Made by a program: the position numbers and the translations under genes. Of a DNA stretch of 23,745 nt, positions 1-7,976 are shown piece by piece (positions within the stretch are counted from its first letter, which is position 1; the number at the start of each line of letters is the position of its first letter). Below the pieces are notes generated by a model. That model made no database searches, was not told where the DNA came from, and saw only the letters and a list, made by a program, of their open reading frames with translations. The DNA lies in assembly GCA_046484535.1 (NCBI GenBank), contig JAWOIT010000129.1, positions 1 through 23,745 on the forward strand. The letters are read 5' to 3'. Source of the DNA: JAPHTQ01 sp046484535 (GTDB taxonomy: Bacteria > Pseudomonadota > Gammaproteobacteria > Thiohalomonadales > Thiohalomonadaceae).

Positions 1-725
1 GCACCTACCAGTGAAGAGAGAAGAATGACAAGCGGAAGCGCCTGCCAGCCGAACCAGGCACCGAAAAGCGCAAATAACTTGAAGTCACCATGACCCATTC
101 CCTCTTTTTGCGTAAGCAGTTTAAAGCCATGATAAATTAACCATAGTGAAAGGTAACCTGCTATAGCGCCAATGATGGCTGATGGCATGTCCGTGAATAG
201 ACCAAACAGGCTCAAACTGAGGCCAAGCCACAGGAAAGGAATGGTAATATCATCAGGTAGCAGCTGGTGGTCTATGTCTATAAAAGACAGGGCAATAAGT
301 GCCCACGTCAATACAATGGCGAATATGCCGTCCCAGCCAAATCCCAGCTTCCACGCGACAATCCCGCTTAACAGTGCTGTGAGTAATTCGATTAAGGGAT
401 AGCGTGAGGATATCTTCGCAGAGCAGTGTTTACAGCGGCCGCGTTGCAGCACGTAGCTGAGGACCGGGATATTCTCCAACGCTCCAAGCTGATGCCCGCA
501 CTGGGGGCAGCGGGAGCGTGGTGTAACAATGTTAACGTTTTCTGTTTCGGTCTGTTCCAGCTCAAGCAATTCTCTACATTGTATTTGCCAGCTTCTTTGC
601 ATCATCAATGGCAAGCGTAGAATGACGACGTTGAGAAAACTGCCGATAAACAGCCCGAGGAGCGCCATACTGCCAATATAGATTGCCGGTTGTGTCTGAA
701 AAAGGTAGATGAGTGTATCTAGCAT
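1..725 (-). CDS. pilD: Prepilin peptidase PilD, C-terminus beyond the window edge
   Basis: Bifunctional inner-membrane enzyme that cleaves the leader of type IV prepilins and N-methylates the new first residue. My translation from the ATG at 725 gives 241 codons without a stop. It starts with a hydrophobic segment containing GLFIGSFLNVVILRLP, then a zinc-binding domain with two CxxC pairs (CPQC and CKHC, roughly residues 73-102). The two catalytic aspartate motifs of the GxGD-type peptidases follow: FIDIDHQLLPDD (about 147-158) and GMGHGDFK (about 209-216). Several further membrane segments are visible. The family is usually about 290 residues, so about 50 are missing at the left edge. It lies 13 bases after pilC in the same direction, so it should be cotranscribed with pilB and pilC. 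No strong ribosome binding site precedes the ATG; translational coupling to pilC is likely. Identification is secure from the motifs and the context. Confidence 0.95.
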   Translation of the reverse strand, partial: MLDTLIYLFQTQPAIYIGSMALLGLFIGSFLNVVILRLPLMMQRSWQIQCRELLELEQTETENVNIVTPRSRCPQCGHQLGALENIPVLSYVLQRGRCKHCSAKISSRYPLIELLTALLSGIVAWKLGFGWDGIFAIVLTWALIALSFIDIDHQLLPDDITIPFLWLGLSLSLFGLFTDMPSAIIGAIAGYLSLWLIYHGFKLLTQKEGMGHGDFKLFALFGAWFGWQALPLVILLSSLVG

Positions 726-738
726 GAGCGTAACAACA

Positions 739-1968
739 TTACATGACAGAGCCCATTTTGAAGATGGGCAGGTACATGGCTATGACAAGACCGCCTACCA
801 GCACACCCAGAACGGCCATTATCATAGGTTCAAGCAGGCTGCTTAATGCATCGACTGCATCATCGACCTCCTGCTCATAAAAGTCCGCGACTTTGTTGAG
901 CATGGAATCGAGCGAACCCGCCTCTTCACCAATCGAAACCATTTGCACCAGCATATTGGGGAAAACATCGTATTGAACCATGGATGCAGTCAAGGATGTA
1001 CCGGTTGCAACTTCATCTCGCATCTGTTTGACGGCATCACGGTACTTGGCGTTACCTACAGCGCCTGCAACCGAGTCCATCGCTTCAACCAGCGGCACGC
1101 CGGCGGCGAACATGGTCGCCAGCGTTCGGGCAAAACGTGCAATGGATGCTTTATTGAGAATTTCACCGATTATGGGAATTTTTAAGGATATGTGATCCAG
1201 TTTATCATTGAAGGCCGGGGAGCGTTTCTTAGCCTCCGTGAAGCTGTAACCCGCTGCTACAATCCCACCAAAAACAAGGTACCACTGACTTTGGAAAAAC
1301 TCCGATAACTGAATGACAAACAGGGTCATAGCGGGAAGATCAGCACCAAAACCGGAAAAAAGCTCCTGGAATTGCGGAATAACAAAAATTAACAGCACAG
1401 CGGTTACGATAAACGCCATGACGATAACGGCGATAGGATAAAAGAGAGCCTTCTTTATTTTTGATTTAAGCGCCTCGGTCTTTTCCTTATAAGTGGCGAT
1501 CTTGTCGAGCAGGCTTTCCAGAATACCCGCCTGTTCACCGGCGTGGACCAAGCTGCAAGTCAGACTATCGAAATACTTGGGATGATTTCGAAAAGCATCC
1601 GCCAGGGTGGTCCCGCCCTCAATATCGCCTCTGATGGCGTTGATCAGATTGCGAAGGTTCGGGTTTTCAGCTCCCTTAGCCATAATCTCGAAAGATTGCA
1701 CCAGTGGAACGCCCGAGGACATCATGGTCGCGATCTGGCGTGAGAGAATAGCAATGTCCTTTGGCGTGATTTTTTTACCCTTTGCGGCATCACTCCCAAA
1801 AAGCGCTTTGGGTTTTTTCTTCACCTTCAAGGGGTTGACGCCCTGGCGGCGAAGCTGGGCTTTGGCCATAGTCAAGGTTTCGGCATTAATCTCGCCTTTT
1901 TTCTTGCCGCCTTTTTTATCGGACCCTTCCCAGATAAAAGTATTTTGTTTAATCGTCTTTTGCGCCAT
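739..1968 (-). CDS. pilC: Type IV pilus inner-membrane platform protein PilC
   Basis: Polytopic platform protein of the type IV pilus machine. It connects the cytoplasmic ATPases PilB and PilT to pilin insertion and removal. The product is 409 residues, the usual family length. It carries two T2SSF repeats, about residues 70-195 and 275-400, with the recurring pattern LARQ-(A/L)-T-M-(M/F)-(S/A)-(S/A)-GVPLV (IATMMSSGVPLVQSFE and LATMFAAGVPLVEAMD) followed by GxSLxx and GExxGxL elements. Hydrophobic segments follow each repeat, including FYPIAVIVMAFIVTAVLLI and a C-terminal one near IMAVLGVLVGGLVIAMYLP. The start lies 8 bases after the pilB stop; an AAGGA inside the end of pilB, 12 bases before the ATG, may serve it. 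Base composition is visibly more AT-rich than in most of pilB. Confidence 0.96.
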   Translation of the reverse strand: MAQKTIKQNTFIWEGSDKKGGKKKGEINAETLTMAKAQLRRQGVNPLKVKKKPKALFGSDAAKGKKITPKDIAILSRQIATMMSSGVPLVQSFEIMAKGAENPNLRNLINAIRGDIEGGTTLADAFRNHPKYFDSLTCSLVHAGEQAGILESLLDKIATYKEKTEALKSKIKKALFYPIAVIVMAFIVTAVLLIFVIPQFQELFSGFGADLPAMTLFVIQLSEFFQSQWYLVFGGIVAAGYSFTEAKKRSPAFNDKLDHISLKIPIIGEILNKASIARFARTLATMFAAGVPLVEAMDSVAGAVGNAKYRDAVKQMRDEVATGTSLTASMVQYDVFPNMLVQMVSIGEEAGSLDSMLNKVADFYEQEVDDAVDALSSLLEPMIMAVLGVLVGGLVIAMYLPIFKMGSVM

Positions 1969-1976
1969 AGCAGCAG

Positions 1977-3689
1977 TTAATCCTTGGTCACGCGGTTAAT
2001 TTCTTCCAGACTTGTAACGCCTTCCCGGACCTTTTTCAGTGCTGAGGCTCTCAGATCGGGGATCCCTTCCTTGGCTGCTTGCTCCGCCATATCGTAGGCA
2101 GAAGCCCCTTTCATAATCAATTTCCCCATTTCTTCGGAGATAGGAAGCACTTGGTAGATGCCGACTCGACCTTTGTAGCCCTCGTTACATTGATCGCAGC
2201 CGACGGCTTTGTATATTTTGAGGTTCGGGATATCCTTCTGGCTAAACCCTTCTTCAAGAAGTGCTTCTTTGGGGATATCCTCAAGAGCTTTACAATTGTT
2301 GCATAGGCGCCGCGCAAGACGCTGGGCGATAATCAGGTTAAGTGCCGAGGCGATGTTGTAGGGCGGCACGCCGATATTCATCAAGCGGGCGATGGTTTGC
2401 GGTGCATCGTTGGTGTGCAGGGTGGACATGACCATGTGGCCGGTTTGCGCCGCCTTAATGGCGATCTCGGCGGTCTCCAGGTCCCGGATCTCGCCCACCA
2501 TGATGATGTCCGGATCCTGGCGCAGGAAGGCCTTGAGCGCCGAGGCGAATGTCAGGCCCACTTTCGGATTCACGTTGACCTGGTTGATCCCCTCGAGGTT
2601 GATCTCCGCCGGGTCTTCGGCGGTGGAGATATTCACATCGGGGGTATTGAGTATATTCAGGCCGGTGTAGAGGGAGACGGTTTTACCGGAACCGGTAGGA
2701 CCCGTCACCAGTATCATGCCGTAGGGTTTGGCCAGGTTATCCATATAGAGCTGTTTTTGCTCCGGCTCGTAGCCAAGCGCATCGATACCCAGCTTGGCGC
2801 TTGAGGGGTCGAGGATACGCAGCACGATCTTTTCGCCGAACAGGGTGGGGCAAGTGTTGACACGAAAATCAATGGCCTTGTTCTTGGACAGGGTCAGCTT
2901 TATCCGGCCATCCTGGGGAACGCGTTTCTCCGAAATATCGAGCCGGGACATTACCTTGATGCGGGCGGAAATCTTACCCGCCAGCTGAATCGGCGGCGAG
3001 GCGATTTCACTCAACATACCGTCAAGGCGGGTGCGGACGCGGTAACGCTTCTCATAGGGTTCGAAGTGAATATCCGAAGCCCCTTTGTTGATGGCGTCCA
3101 GGAGGACCTTGTTGACGAACCGGACTACCGGGGCATCGTCGATTTCATTGTCTTTGGGGTCGTTGTCCTGCTCATCATCCTCGGCGGAAATATCCAGGTC
3201 TTCCAGGGATTCATCTCCCAAGTCATCCATGGAGGTGTCCGTCTCCTCCATCGCTTTCTCTATGGTCTGGCTGAGTTTGTCTTCCTCTACCAGAACCGCT
3301 TCAGTGTGCGCACTGACGTGGAAGCGAATTTCATCCAGGGCCACCAGATTGGTTGGATCGGATACAGCCACGTAAAGTCGGCTGCCACGTTTGAACAGCG
3401 GCAGCGCATGGTGGTGGCGGATAAGCTTCTCCTCCACGAGCTTGGTGACCTCGTGATCGAGCTCCATGGCGCTGAGATCGAAGACAGGTATGCCAAACTC
3501 CTGGGAGGCGGCCATCGCCAGGTCCTTGGCGGAAATTTTGTTCTTTGCCACCACATAGGTGACAAAGGGCACTTTTTCCTTTCTGGCCGCTTCAGTTAGC
3601 TTAAGTGCATCCTCCTCATTGAGTAGGTTGTCATTGACCAGTTTTCGTGCCAGACCGCTGAGGTTTATTTTTGGGTTTGTGGTTGCCAT
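1977..3689 (-). CDS. pilB: Type IV pilus extension ATPase PilB
   Basis: Hexameric cytoplasmic ATPase that drives pilus extension. The product is 570 residues, normal for PilB. An N-terminal MshEN/T2SSE_N-type domain covers about residues 40-145. A strongly acidic linker (about 146-186) follows, then the secretion ATPase domain. Visible motifs: Walker A GPTGSGKT at 330-337; the Asp-box/Walker B region DPDIIMVGEIRD at 392-403; HTND at 425-428; and the four-cysteine zinc site C463, C466, C498, C501. The next genes are pilC and pilD, so it heads the pil operon here. No pilA is visible between it and nadC. The 178-base gap upstream holds a candidate promoter. The last roughly 340 bases at the 3' end look more AT-rich than the rest of the gene (see findings). 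Confidence 0.97.
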   Translation of the reverse strand: MATTNPKINLSGLARKLVNDNLLNEEDALKLTEAARKEKVPFVTYVVAKNKISAKDLAMAASQEFGIPVFDLSAMELDHEVTKLVEEKLIRHHHALPLFKRGSRLYVAVSDPTNLVALDEIRFHVSAHTEAVLVEEDKLSQTIEKAMEETDTSMDDLGDESLEDLDISAEDDEQDNDPKDNEIDDAPVVRFVNKVLLDAINKGASDIHFEPYEKRYRVRTRLDGMLSEIASPPIQLAGKISARIKVMSRLDISEKRVPQDGRIKLTLSKNKAIDFRVNTCPTLFGEKIVLRILDPSSAKLGIDALGYEPEQKQLYMDNLAKPYGMILVTGPTGSGKTVSLYTGLNILNTPDVNISTAEDPAEINLEGINQVNVNPKVGLTFASALKAFLRQDPDIIMVGEIRDLETAEIAIKAAQTGHMVMSTLHTNDAPQTIARLMNIGVPPYNIASALNLIIAQRLARRLCNNCKALEDIPKEALLEEGFSQKDIPNLKIYKAVGCDQCNEGYKGRVGIYQVLPISEEMGKLIMKGASAYDMAEQAAKEGIPDLRASALKKVREGVTSLEEINRVTKD

Positions 3690-3764
3690 ATCCTTGATAC
3701 CAAAGGTTTTATTTTCTGCGCCGCAGTGACCAACCTTATGTTATTTTTAAGACTATTTCTACCA

Positions 3765-3793
3765 ATATCCGACAGTTATGGGAACTGTATCAA
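3765..3793 (-). promoter_or_regulatory. Candidate pilB promoter with a palindrome in the spacer
   Basis: The 178-base gap between nadC and pilB (3690-3867) holds no gene. On the minus strand TTGATA (3793-3788) and GGATAT (3770-3765) are 17 bases apart, a plausible sigma70 -35/-10 pair about 75 bases before pilB. The spacer contains the perfect inverted repeat ACAGTT-N5-AACTGT (3772-3788), a possible operator. The -10 match is imperfect, and no sigma54-type GG-N10-GC site was recognised. This is inference from sequence only. Confidence 0.35.
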
Positions 3794-3867
3794 TTCCAGC
3801 CTTAACTTGTCAGTAGGCGTCGGAACGGATATGGAATAGTTGGGCGCCGCCCTTCCGGCATGGCTGC

Positions 3868-4722
3868 TCATTTTGTCGCAGAGCGGCCAAAGCGCATAGA
3901 CAGGTCGATAGCCTGAAGGTGTTTTGTCAGCTCGCCGGTGGAGATGTAGTCGACGCCGGTTTGCGCAATCTCTTTTATATTTTCAATGGTTATCCCGCCG
4001 GATGCCTCAAGCTTGGCCTGATCGGCGGTGATCCTGACCGCCTCACGTAAAGTGGCGGGAGGCATGTTATCCAGAAGGAGTATATCAGCGCCGGCGGCCA
4101 AAGCTTCTCGCAATTCCTGCAAATTTTCGACTTCCACCTCTACCGGAATCCCCTCTGGAGCGCTGTCGCGGGCATGAGTGACCGCCTCTGAGATGGAGCC
4201 CGCGGCGGCGATGTGGTTCTCCTTGATGAGTATCCCGTCAAACAGGCCGACACGGTGATTGGTGCAGCCACCACAGCTGACCGCATACTTTTGCGCCAGA
4301 CGAAGCCCGGGGATGGTTTTTCGGGTATCGAGGACTTTGACCCCCGTTCCGGCCACCGCTTCGGCATAGCGCCGGGCCCGGGTAGCGGTGCCGGAGAGGG
4401 TTTGCAGGAAGTTGAGCGCCGTCCGCTCTCCGCTGAGGAGCGGGCGCGCCGGACCGGTTAGGGTACAGAGGGTCTGATCGGGCTCGACCTGATCACCGTC
4501 ACTCACCTGCCAATGGATGTGAATCGACTCGTCCAGCTGGGAAAATACCTGTTCAAACCAATCACGACCGCAGATCACCGCCTTATCGCGGCAGATAACA
4601 GTTGCCTCTGTAGTGGCCGATGCCGGGATCAGGGCAGCGGTAAGATCACCGCTACCGATATCCTCCTGCAGGGCCGTGCGGACCTGTTCGCGAATGGTCT
4701 CGATGGGGATTTCGCCGGGCAC
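3868..4722 (-). CDS. nadC: Nicotinate-nucleotide pyrophosphorylase (quinolinate phosphoribosyltransferase)
   Basis: Cytosolic enzyme of de novo NAD synthesis: quinolinate + PRPP gives nicotinate mononucleotide, CO2 and diphosphate. It has 284 residues, the usual length. Family motifs are visible in order: EDIGSGDLT near 20-28, the LNFLQTLSGTAT helix at 103-114, DTRKTIPGLR at 132-141, NHR at 155-157, the lysine of LIKENH at 167, EVEVEN at 195-200, LLLDN at 215-219 and EASGGI at 239-244. The start is a GTG whose G is shared with the TAG of the upstream FKBP gene (TAGTG), which suggests translational coupling. Adjacency of nadC to pilB/pilC genes and nearby ampD is a known gammaproteobacterial arrangement; nadC is unrelated to pili functionally. 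Confidence 0.97.
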   Translation of the reverse strand: MPGEIPIETIREQVRTALQEDIGSGDLTAALIPASATTEATVICRDKAVICGRDWFEQVFSQLDESIHIHWQVSDGDQVEPDQTLCTLTGPARPLLSGERTALNFLQTLSGTATRARRYAEAVAGTGVKVLDTRKTIPGLRLAQKYAVSCGGCTNHRVGLFDGILIKENHIAAAGSISEAVTHARDSAPEGIPVEVEVENLQELREALAAGADILLLDNMPPATLREAVRITADQAKLEASGGITIENIKEIAQTGVDYISTGELTKHLQAIDLSMRFGRSATK

Positions 4723-5066
4723 TAGAGGATATCCAGCAGCTCGACTTCAAAGATCAGGATGGCATTGGGTGGGATGACTCCACCGGCGCCGCGGGCACCA
4801 TAACCGAGCTCCGGCGGCAGGGTCAGTTTGCGCTTGCCGCCGACTTTCATTCCCTGGACGCCTTCATCCCAGCCCTTGATCACCATGCCGCCGCCGAGGC
4901 GGAAGCGAAAGGGCTCATTGCGATCCTTGCTCGAGTCGAACTTGCTGCCGTTCTCCAGCCAACCGGTGTAGTGGACGGAGACGGTCTGGCCGGCATCGGC
5001 GGTCGCCCCTTCGCCCTCAACAATATCCTCATACTTCAGTCCGGAATCGGTCGTAACTTGCGCCAT
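4722..5066 (-). CDS. FKBP-type peptidyl-prolyl cis-trans isomerase
   Basis: Small single-domain FKBP that catalyses cis-trans isomerisation of Xaa-Pro bonds; no signal peptide is seen, so it is probably cytoplasmic. The open frame reaches 5093, but I choose the internal ATG at 5066 (114 residues). It has a GGAG Shine-Dalgarno six bases upstream and begins directly with the FKBP fold (MAQVTTDSGLKYEDI). Active-site residues of the family are present: Y33 in VHYTGWL, F43-D44 in KFDSS, V62-I63 and W66 in MVIKGWDEG, Y89 in LGYGARG, I98 in GGVIPPNA and F106 in IFEVELLDIL. It overlaps the nadC start by one base, so the two form an operon. There is no SlyD-like insert-in-flap or metal-binding tail. 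Confidence 0.93.
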   Translation of the reverse strand: MAQVTTDSGLKYEDIVEGEGATADAGQTVSVHYTGWLENGSKFDSSKDRNEPFRFRLGGGMVIKGWDEGVQGMKVGGKRKLTLPPELGYGARGAGGVIPPNAILIFEVELLDIL

Positions 5067-5159
5067 TTCTCTCTCCAAAAGGTGGTGGGCCATGCCAGGC
5101 GGTTCGGCCCTGTAAACTTAGGGGTACTATGGCATGAAACAGAAGGCCTGACGAGTCAC

Positions 5160-6587
5160 TTAGGCCGTGCTGCGGAAATAATCGCGGGTCAGTTTGAAGA
5201 CCACGGGACTTAGCAGCAGCAATGCCAGCAGGTTGGGCAGAGCCATCAGGGCGTTGAGTACCTCAGAGAGGGTCCAGACCAGACTCAGTTGAGCCATGGC
5301 GCCGACAGGAATCGCCACCACCCACAGGATACGGAAGGGCAGAATCGCCCGTACCCCGAACAGGTACTCGACGCAGCGCTCGCCATAGACACTCCAGCCA
5401 AGGATCGTGGTAAAGGCGAACAGTATCAGGCCGAAGGTGACTATCCAGTTCCCTACACCCGGCAGGGTAGCGCCGAAGGCCATCGCCGAGAGTGTGGCGC
5501 CGGTATAGCCCTGCCGGATCTCATCTTCCCCCAGGCTACAGATGTTCTTCACCGCCTCGCCCCCCTGGTCGATGCAGGCTTGAAACGCCGGGTTGATACT
5601 GGTCCATTCGGTGGAAATGATGATGACCAGGGCGGTGATGGTGCAGATGACCAGGGTATCAAGGAAGGTCCCGAGCATAGCGATAGTGCCCTGGCGCACC
5701 GGGCTGTTTGTTTTTGCCGCGGCGTGGGCGATGGGAGCGCTGCCCAGGCCGGCCTCATTAGAGAAGATTCCACGCGCCACGCCCAGCTGAATCGCTGCCA
5801 TGACCGCCGCCCCGGCGAATCCGCCGGTGGCCGCGGCGGGGGTAAAGGCATGTTCCACGATGAGTGTTAGCGCCGCGGGGACCTCGCTCAGGTTCAAGAC
5901 GATAACCGTCAGCCCGCCCAGCAGGTAGAGCAGCGCCATCAGGGGCACCAGCTTGCCGGCTACCCGGGCAATGCGCTGGATGCCGCCAATCAATACCAGG
6001 AAGATAACTACAGCAATGACGATGCCGGTCAGCCAGACTGGAATCGACAGGCTGCTTTGCAACGCATCGGCCACGGAGTTGGCCTGCACCATATTGCCGA
6101 TGCCAAAGCCCGCCACCGCTCCAAAGACGGCAAAGGCGCTACCGAGCCATTTCCAGTTCCCGTTGAGGCCGTTTTTGATGTAGTACATGGGGCCGCCGAC
6201 ATGGTTGCCCTTCACGTCGGTTTCACGATACTGCACCGCCAGCACCGCTTCGGAGTATTTGGTGGCCATCCCCACCAGGGCGGTACACCACATCCAGAAC
6301 ACCGCACCCGGACCACCCAACGCGATCGCCGTACCCACGCCGGCAATATTGCCGGTGCCGACGGTGGCGGAGAGGGAGGTCATCAGTGCATTGAAGGGGC
6401 TGATATCCCCTTCTTCATCGGATTTACGCCCCTGCCACAGCATGCGAAAGCCATAGCCCATGCGGTGCCAGGGCATCGCCCTGAGCCCGAACGTCAGATA
6501 GAGGCCTGTGCCGAGAATGAGCACCAGCATCACCGGCCCCCAGACCAGTGAATTGAGCTCATTGATCAGAGTTGTAATGGTTTCCAT
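5160..6587 (-). CDS. Sodium:alanine/glycine symporter (AGCS family)
   Basis: Polytopic inner-membrane transporter that takes up alanine and/or glycine with Na+. From the ATG at 6587 it is 475 residues. The frame extends to 6641, but the extra 18 residues (MIPCCFGSTHNN...) overlap the upstream protease gene and do not look like family sequence. Signatures include GPVMLVLILGTGLYLT at the N-terminus, ATVGTGNIAGVGTAIALGGPG (about 74-94) and the GGPMYYI loop (131-137). A conserved FSNEAGLGSAPIAHAAA stretch in the second half is typical of the family. About ten hydrophobic segments are apparent. Only a weak GGA lies upstream of the chosen start, so 6641 cannot be excluded. The exact substrate cannot be read from the sequence. 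It follows the retropepsin-like gene in the same direction, 16 bases away. Confidence 0.93.
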   Translation of the reverse strand: METITTLINELNSLVWGPVMLVLILGTGLYLTFGLRAMPWHRMGYGFRMLWQGRKSDEEGDISPFNALMTSLSATVGTGNIAGVGTAIALGGPGAVFWMWCTALVGMATKYSEAVLAVQYRETDVKGNHVGGPMYYIKNGLNGNWKWLGSAFAVFGAVAGFGIGNMVQANSVADALQSSLSIPVWLTGIVIAVVIFLVLIGGIQRIARVAGKLVPLMALLYLLGGLTVIVLNLSEVPAALTLIVEHAFTPAAATGGFAGAAVMAAIQLGVARGIFSNEAGLGSAPIAHAAAKTNSPVRQGTIAMLGTFLDTLVICTITALVIIISTEWTSINPAFQACIDQGGEAVKNICSLGEDEIRQGYTGATLSAMAFGATLPGVGNWIVTFGLILFAFTTILGWSVYGERCVEYLFGVRAILPFRILWVVAIPVGAMAQLSLVWTLSEVLNALMALPNLLALLLLSPVVFKLTRDYFRSTA

Positions 6588-6603
6588 GATATTGGGTCCG
6601 TTT

Positions 6604-7143
6604 TTATTGTTGTGGGTACTGCCGAAGCAGCAGGGTATCACCGCGCTGGCTAAATTCCAGGTGCTTGAGAAAACTCATGCCAAGCAGGAGCGTCTCGCCC
6701 TGCATATGCGGATTGATGCTGGCGCGAATATCGTGCAGCGCGATGCCGCCGAGTTCAAGGCGTGCAAGGGAGGTATGGTAGGCGGTGATGGTGCCGTTGG
6801 CGGTATTGTAGACAAGGGGGCGTCCCCGTTTTAGCCCCAAGCGTTCGGCCACAGGCTGCGGCACGGAGACATCGCTGGCGCCGGTGTCGAGCATGAACTC
6901 CACCTCCATGTCGTTGATCGTCCCTGTGGTCAGGTAGTGACCGTAACGGTTGCGCTGCAGGAGTACCTCGCGTACGCCGCTTTCAGTGGTGATGCCGGTG
7001 AGGTTCCGGTTGGGATTATGCTGCCGGTCGAGGATACCGCCAAAAAGCAGGCTGAGCAGGCCGATGCCCACTATCCATCCTGCAATCAGCATACCGCGGC
7101 CGATAGGCCGTCCGGCGTCGGGAGGGGGAGTAGGGTGCGCCAT
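6604..7143 (-). CDS. Membrane-anchored retropepsin-like aspartic protease (TIGR02281-type)
   Basis: 179 residues. A short proline-rich cytoplasmic start is followed by one membrane segment (about residues 18-37). A linker leads to a periplasmic single-lobe aspartic protease domain with the catalytic motif FMLDTGASDVSVP (DTGAS at 86-90) and the matching C-terminal LLGMSFL (153-159). Proteins of this clan AA type dimerise to form one active site; their substrates in proteobacteria are mostly unknown. The gene starts 83 bases from the divergent DUF1538 gene, and no clear Shine-Dalgarno is seen, so it may have a leaderless or weakly bound start. The downstream neighbour is the AGCS symporter; I see no functional link beyond probable cotranscription. 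Confidence 0.88.
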   Translation of the reverse strand: MAHPTPPPDAGRPIGRGMLIAGWIVGIGLLSLLFGGILDRQHNPNRNLTGITTESGVREVLLQRNRYGHYLTTGTINDMEVEFMLDTGASDVSVPQPVAERLGLKRGRPLVYNTANGTITAYHTSLARLELGGIALHDIRASINPHMQGETLLLGMSFLKHLEFSQRGDTLLLRQYPQQ

Positions 7144-7177
7144 ATTTCGTATTTCGGATTCAGGCTTTGCCGTATTA

Positions 7178-7198
7178 ACACTACAGGCCCAATAGTGT
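7178..7198. repeat. Inverted repeat in a divergent intergenic region
   Basis: ACACTA (7178-7183) and TAGTGT (7193-7198) form a perfect 6-base inverted repeat with a 9-base spacer. It lies in the 83-base gap between the divergent protease and DUF1538 genes. It overlaps a weak plus-strand promoter-like pair (TTGCCG near 7167, AATAGT at 7191-7196), so an operator role is possible. Support is weak and by pattern alone. Confidence 0.25.
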
Positions 7199-7226
7199 AC
7201 CTTTAAAATCCCTTTCGCAAATCCCG

Positions 7227-7976
7227 ATGAGTCGTTCGTTGAAGCTGTCTTTGCCCTCAGTATTTGGACCGTTCCTGGACAGTGTCCGCGATCTCGCTCC
7301 GATCATTCTGGTTATCGCTTTTTTCCAGTTGGTCGTTTTACAGCAGCCCATCCCCAATTTAGGGGCGATACTGTTCGGCACCCTGATGGTGGTCATCGGG
7401 CTGACGCTCTTCGTCCGCGGGCTGGAGATGGGGCTGTTCCCCATCGGTGAGAACATGGCCTATGACTTTGCCCGCAAAGGCAGTGTCCTCTGGTTGCTGG
7501 CCTTTGCCTTTGCCCTGGGTTTCGGCACCACCGTGGCCGAGCCCGCCTTGATTGCAGTGGCCGGTGAGGCGGCGGAGGTGGCCGCCTCGGGTGGAATGAT
7601 AGAGGCCAGTGAGGCGGCCAAGGCGGCTTACGCAACCGGCCTGCGTTACACCGTGGCCGTGTCGGTGGGATTTGCCATCGTCCTCGGGGTGTTTCGCATC
7701 CTCAAGGGCTGGCCGATTCAATACCTCATTATCGGCGGTTACATAGGGGTGGTGGGGATGACCGCCATCGCCCCCAAGGAGATCATCGGTATCGCCTACG
7801 ACTCCGGCGGGGTGACCACCTCGACCATCACCGTGCCGCTGGTCACCGCCCTCGGCGTCGGTCTGGCCTCATCGATTAAAGGGCGCAATCCGATGGTGGA
7901 CGGCTTCGGTCTGATCGCCTTTGCCTCGCTCACACCGATGATCTTTGTCATGGGCTACGGCATGGTGATCGGCTGA
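7227..7976 (+). CDS. DUF1538 membrane protein, first of a tandem pair
   Basis: 249 residues, almost entirely hydrophobic with about six to seven predicted membrane helices. Family signatures are AEPAL at 104-108, embedded in FGTTVAEPALIAVAG, and YDSGGVTTSTITVP at 191-204, followed by VTALGVGLASS and DGFGLIAFAS. DUF1538 proteins are predicted transporters or channels of unknown substrate. The conserved AEP and DSGGVTT motifs next to helix breaks would suit a binding or gating role, which is inference. The next gene encodes a paralogue that shares these motifs, so the pair probably forms a pseudo-symmetric heterodimer. The gene ends in TGATG, shared with the start of the next one. No clear ribosome binding site precedes this ATG; an upstream alternative start was not found. 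Confidence 0.85.
   Translation: MSRSLKLSLPSVFGPFLDSVRDLAPIILVIAFFQLVVLQQPIPNLGAILFGTLMVVIGLTLFVRGLEMGLFPIGENMAYDFARKGSVLWLLAFAFALGFGTTVAEPALIAVAGEAAEVAASGGMIEASEAAKAAYATGLRYTVAVSVGFAIVLGVFRILKGWPIQYLIIGGYIGVVGMTAIAPKEIIGIAYDSGGVTTSTITVPLVTALGVGLASSIKGRNPMVDGFGLIAFASLTPMIFVMGYGMVIG

Noticed and set aside
3066..3599. 177-codon plus-strand frame opposite pilB
   Set aside because: It is antisense to the secure pilB frame, has no ribosome binding site and no recognisable domain.
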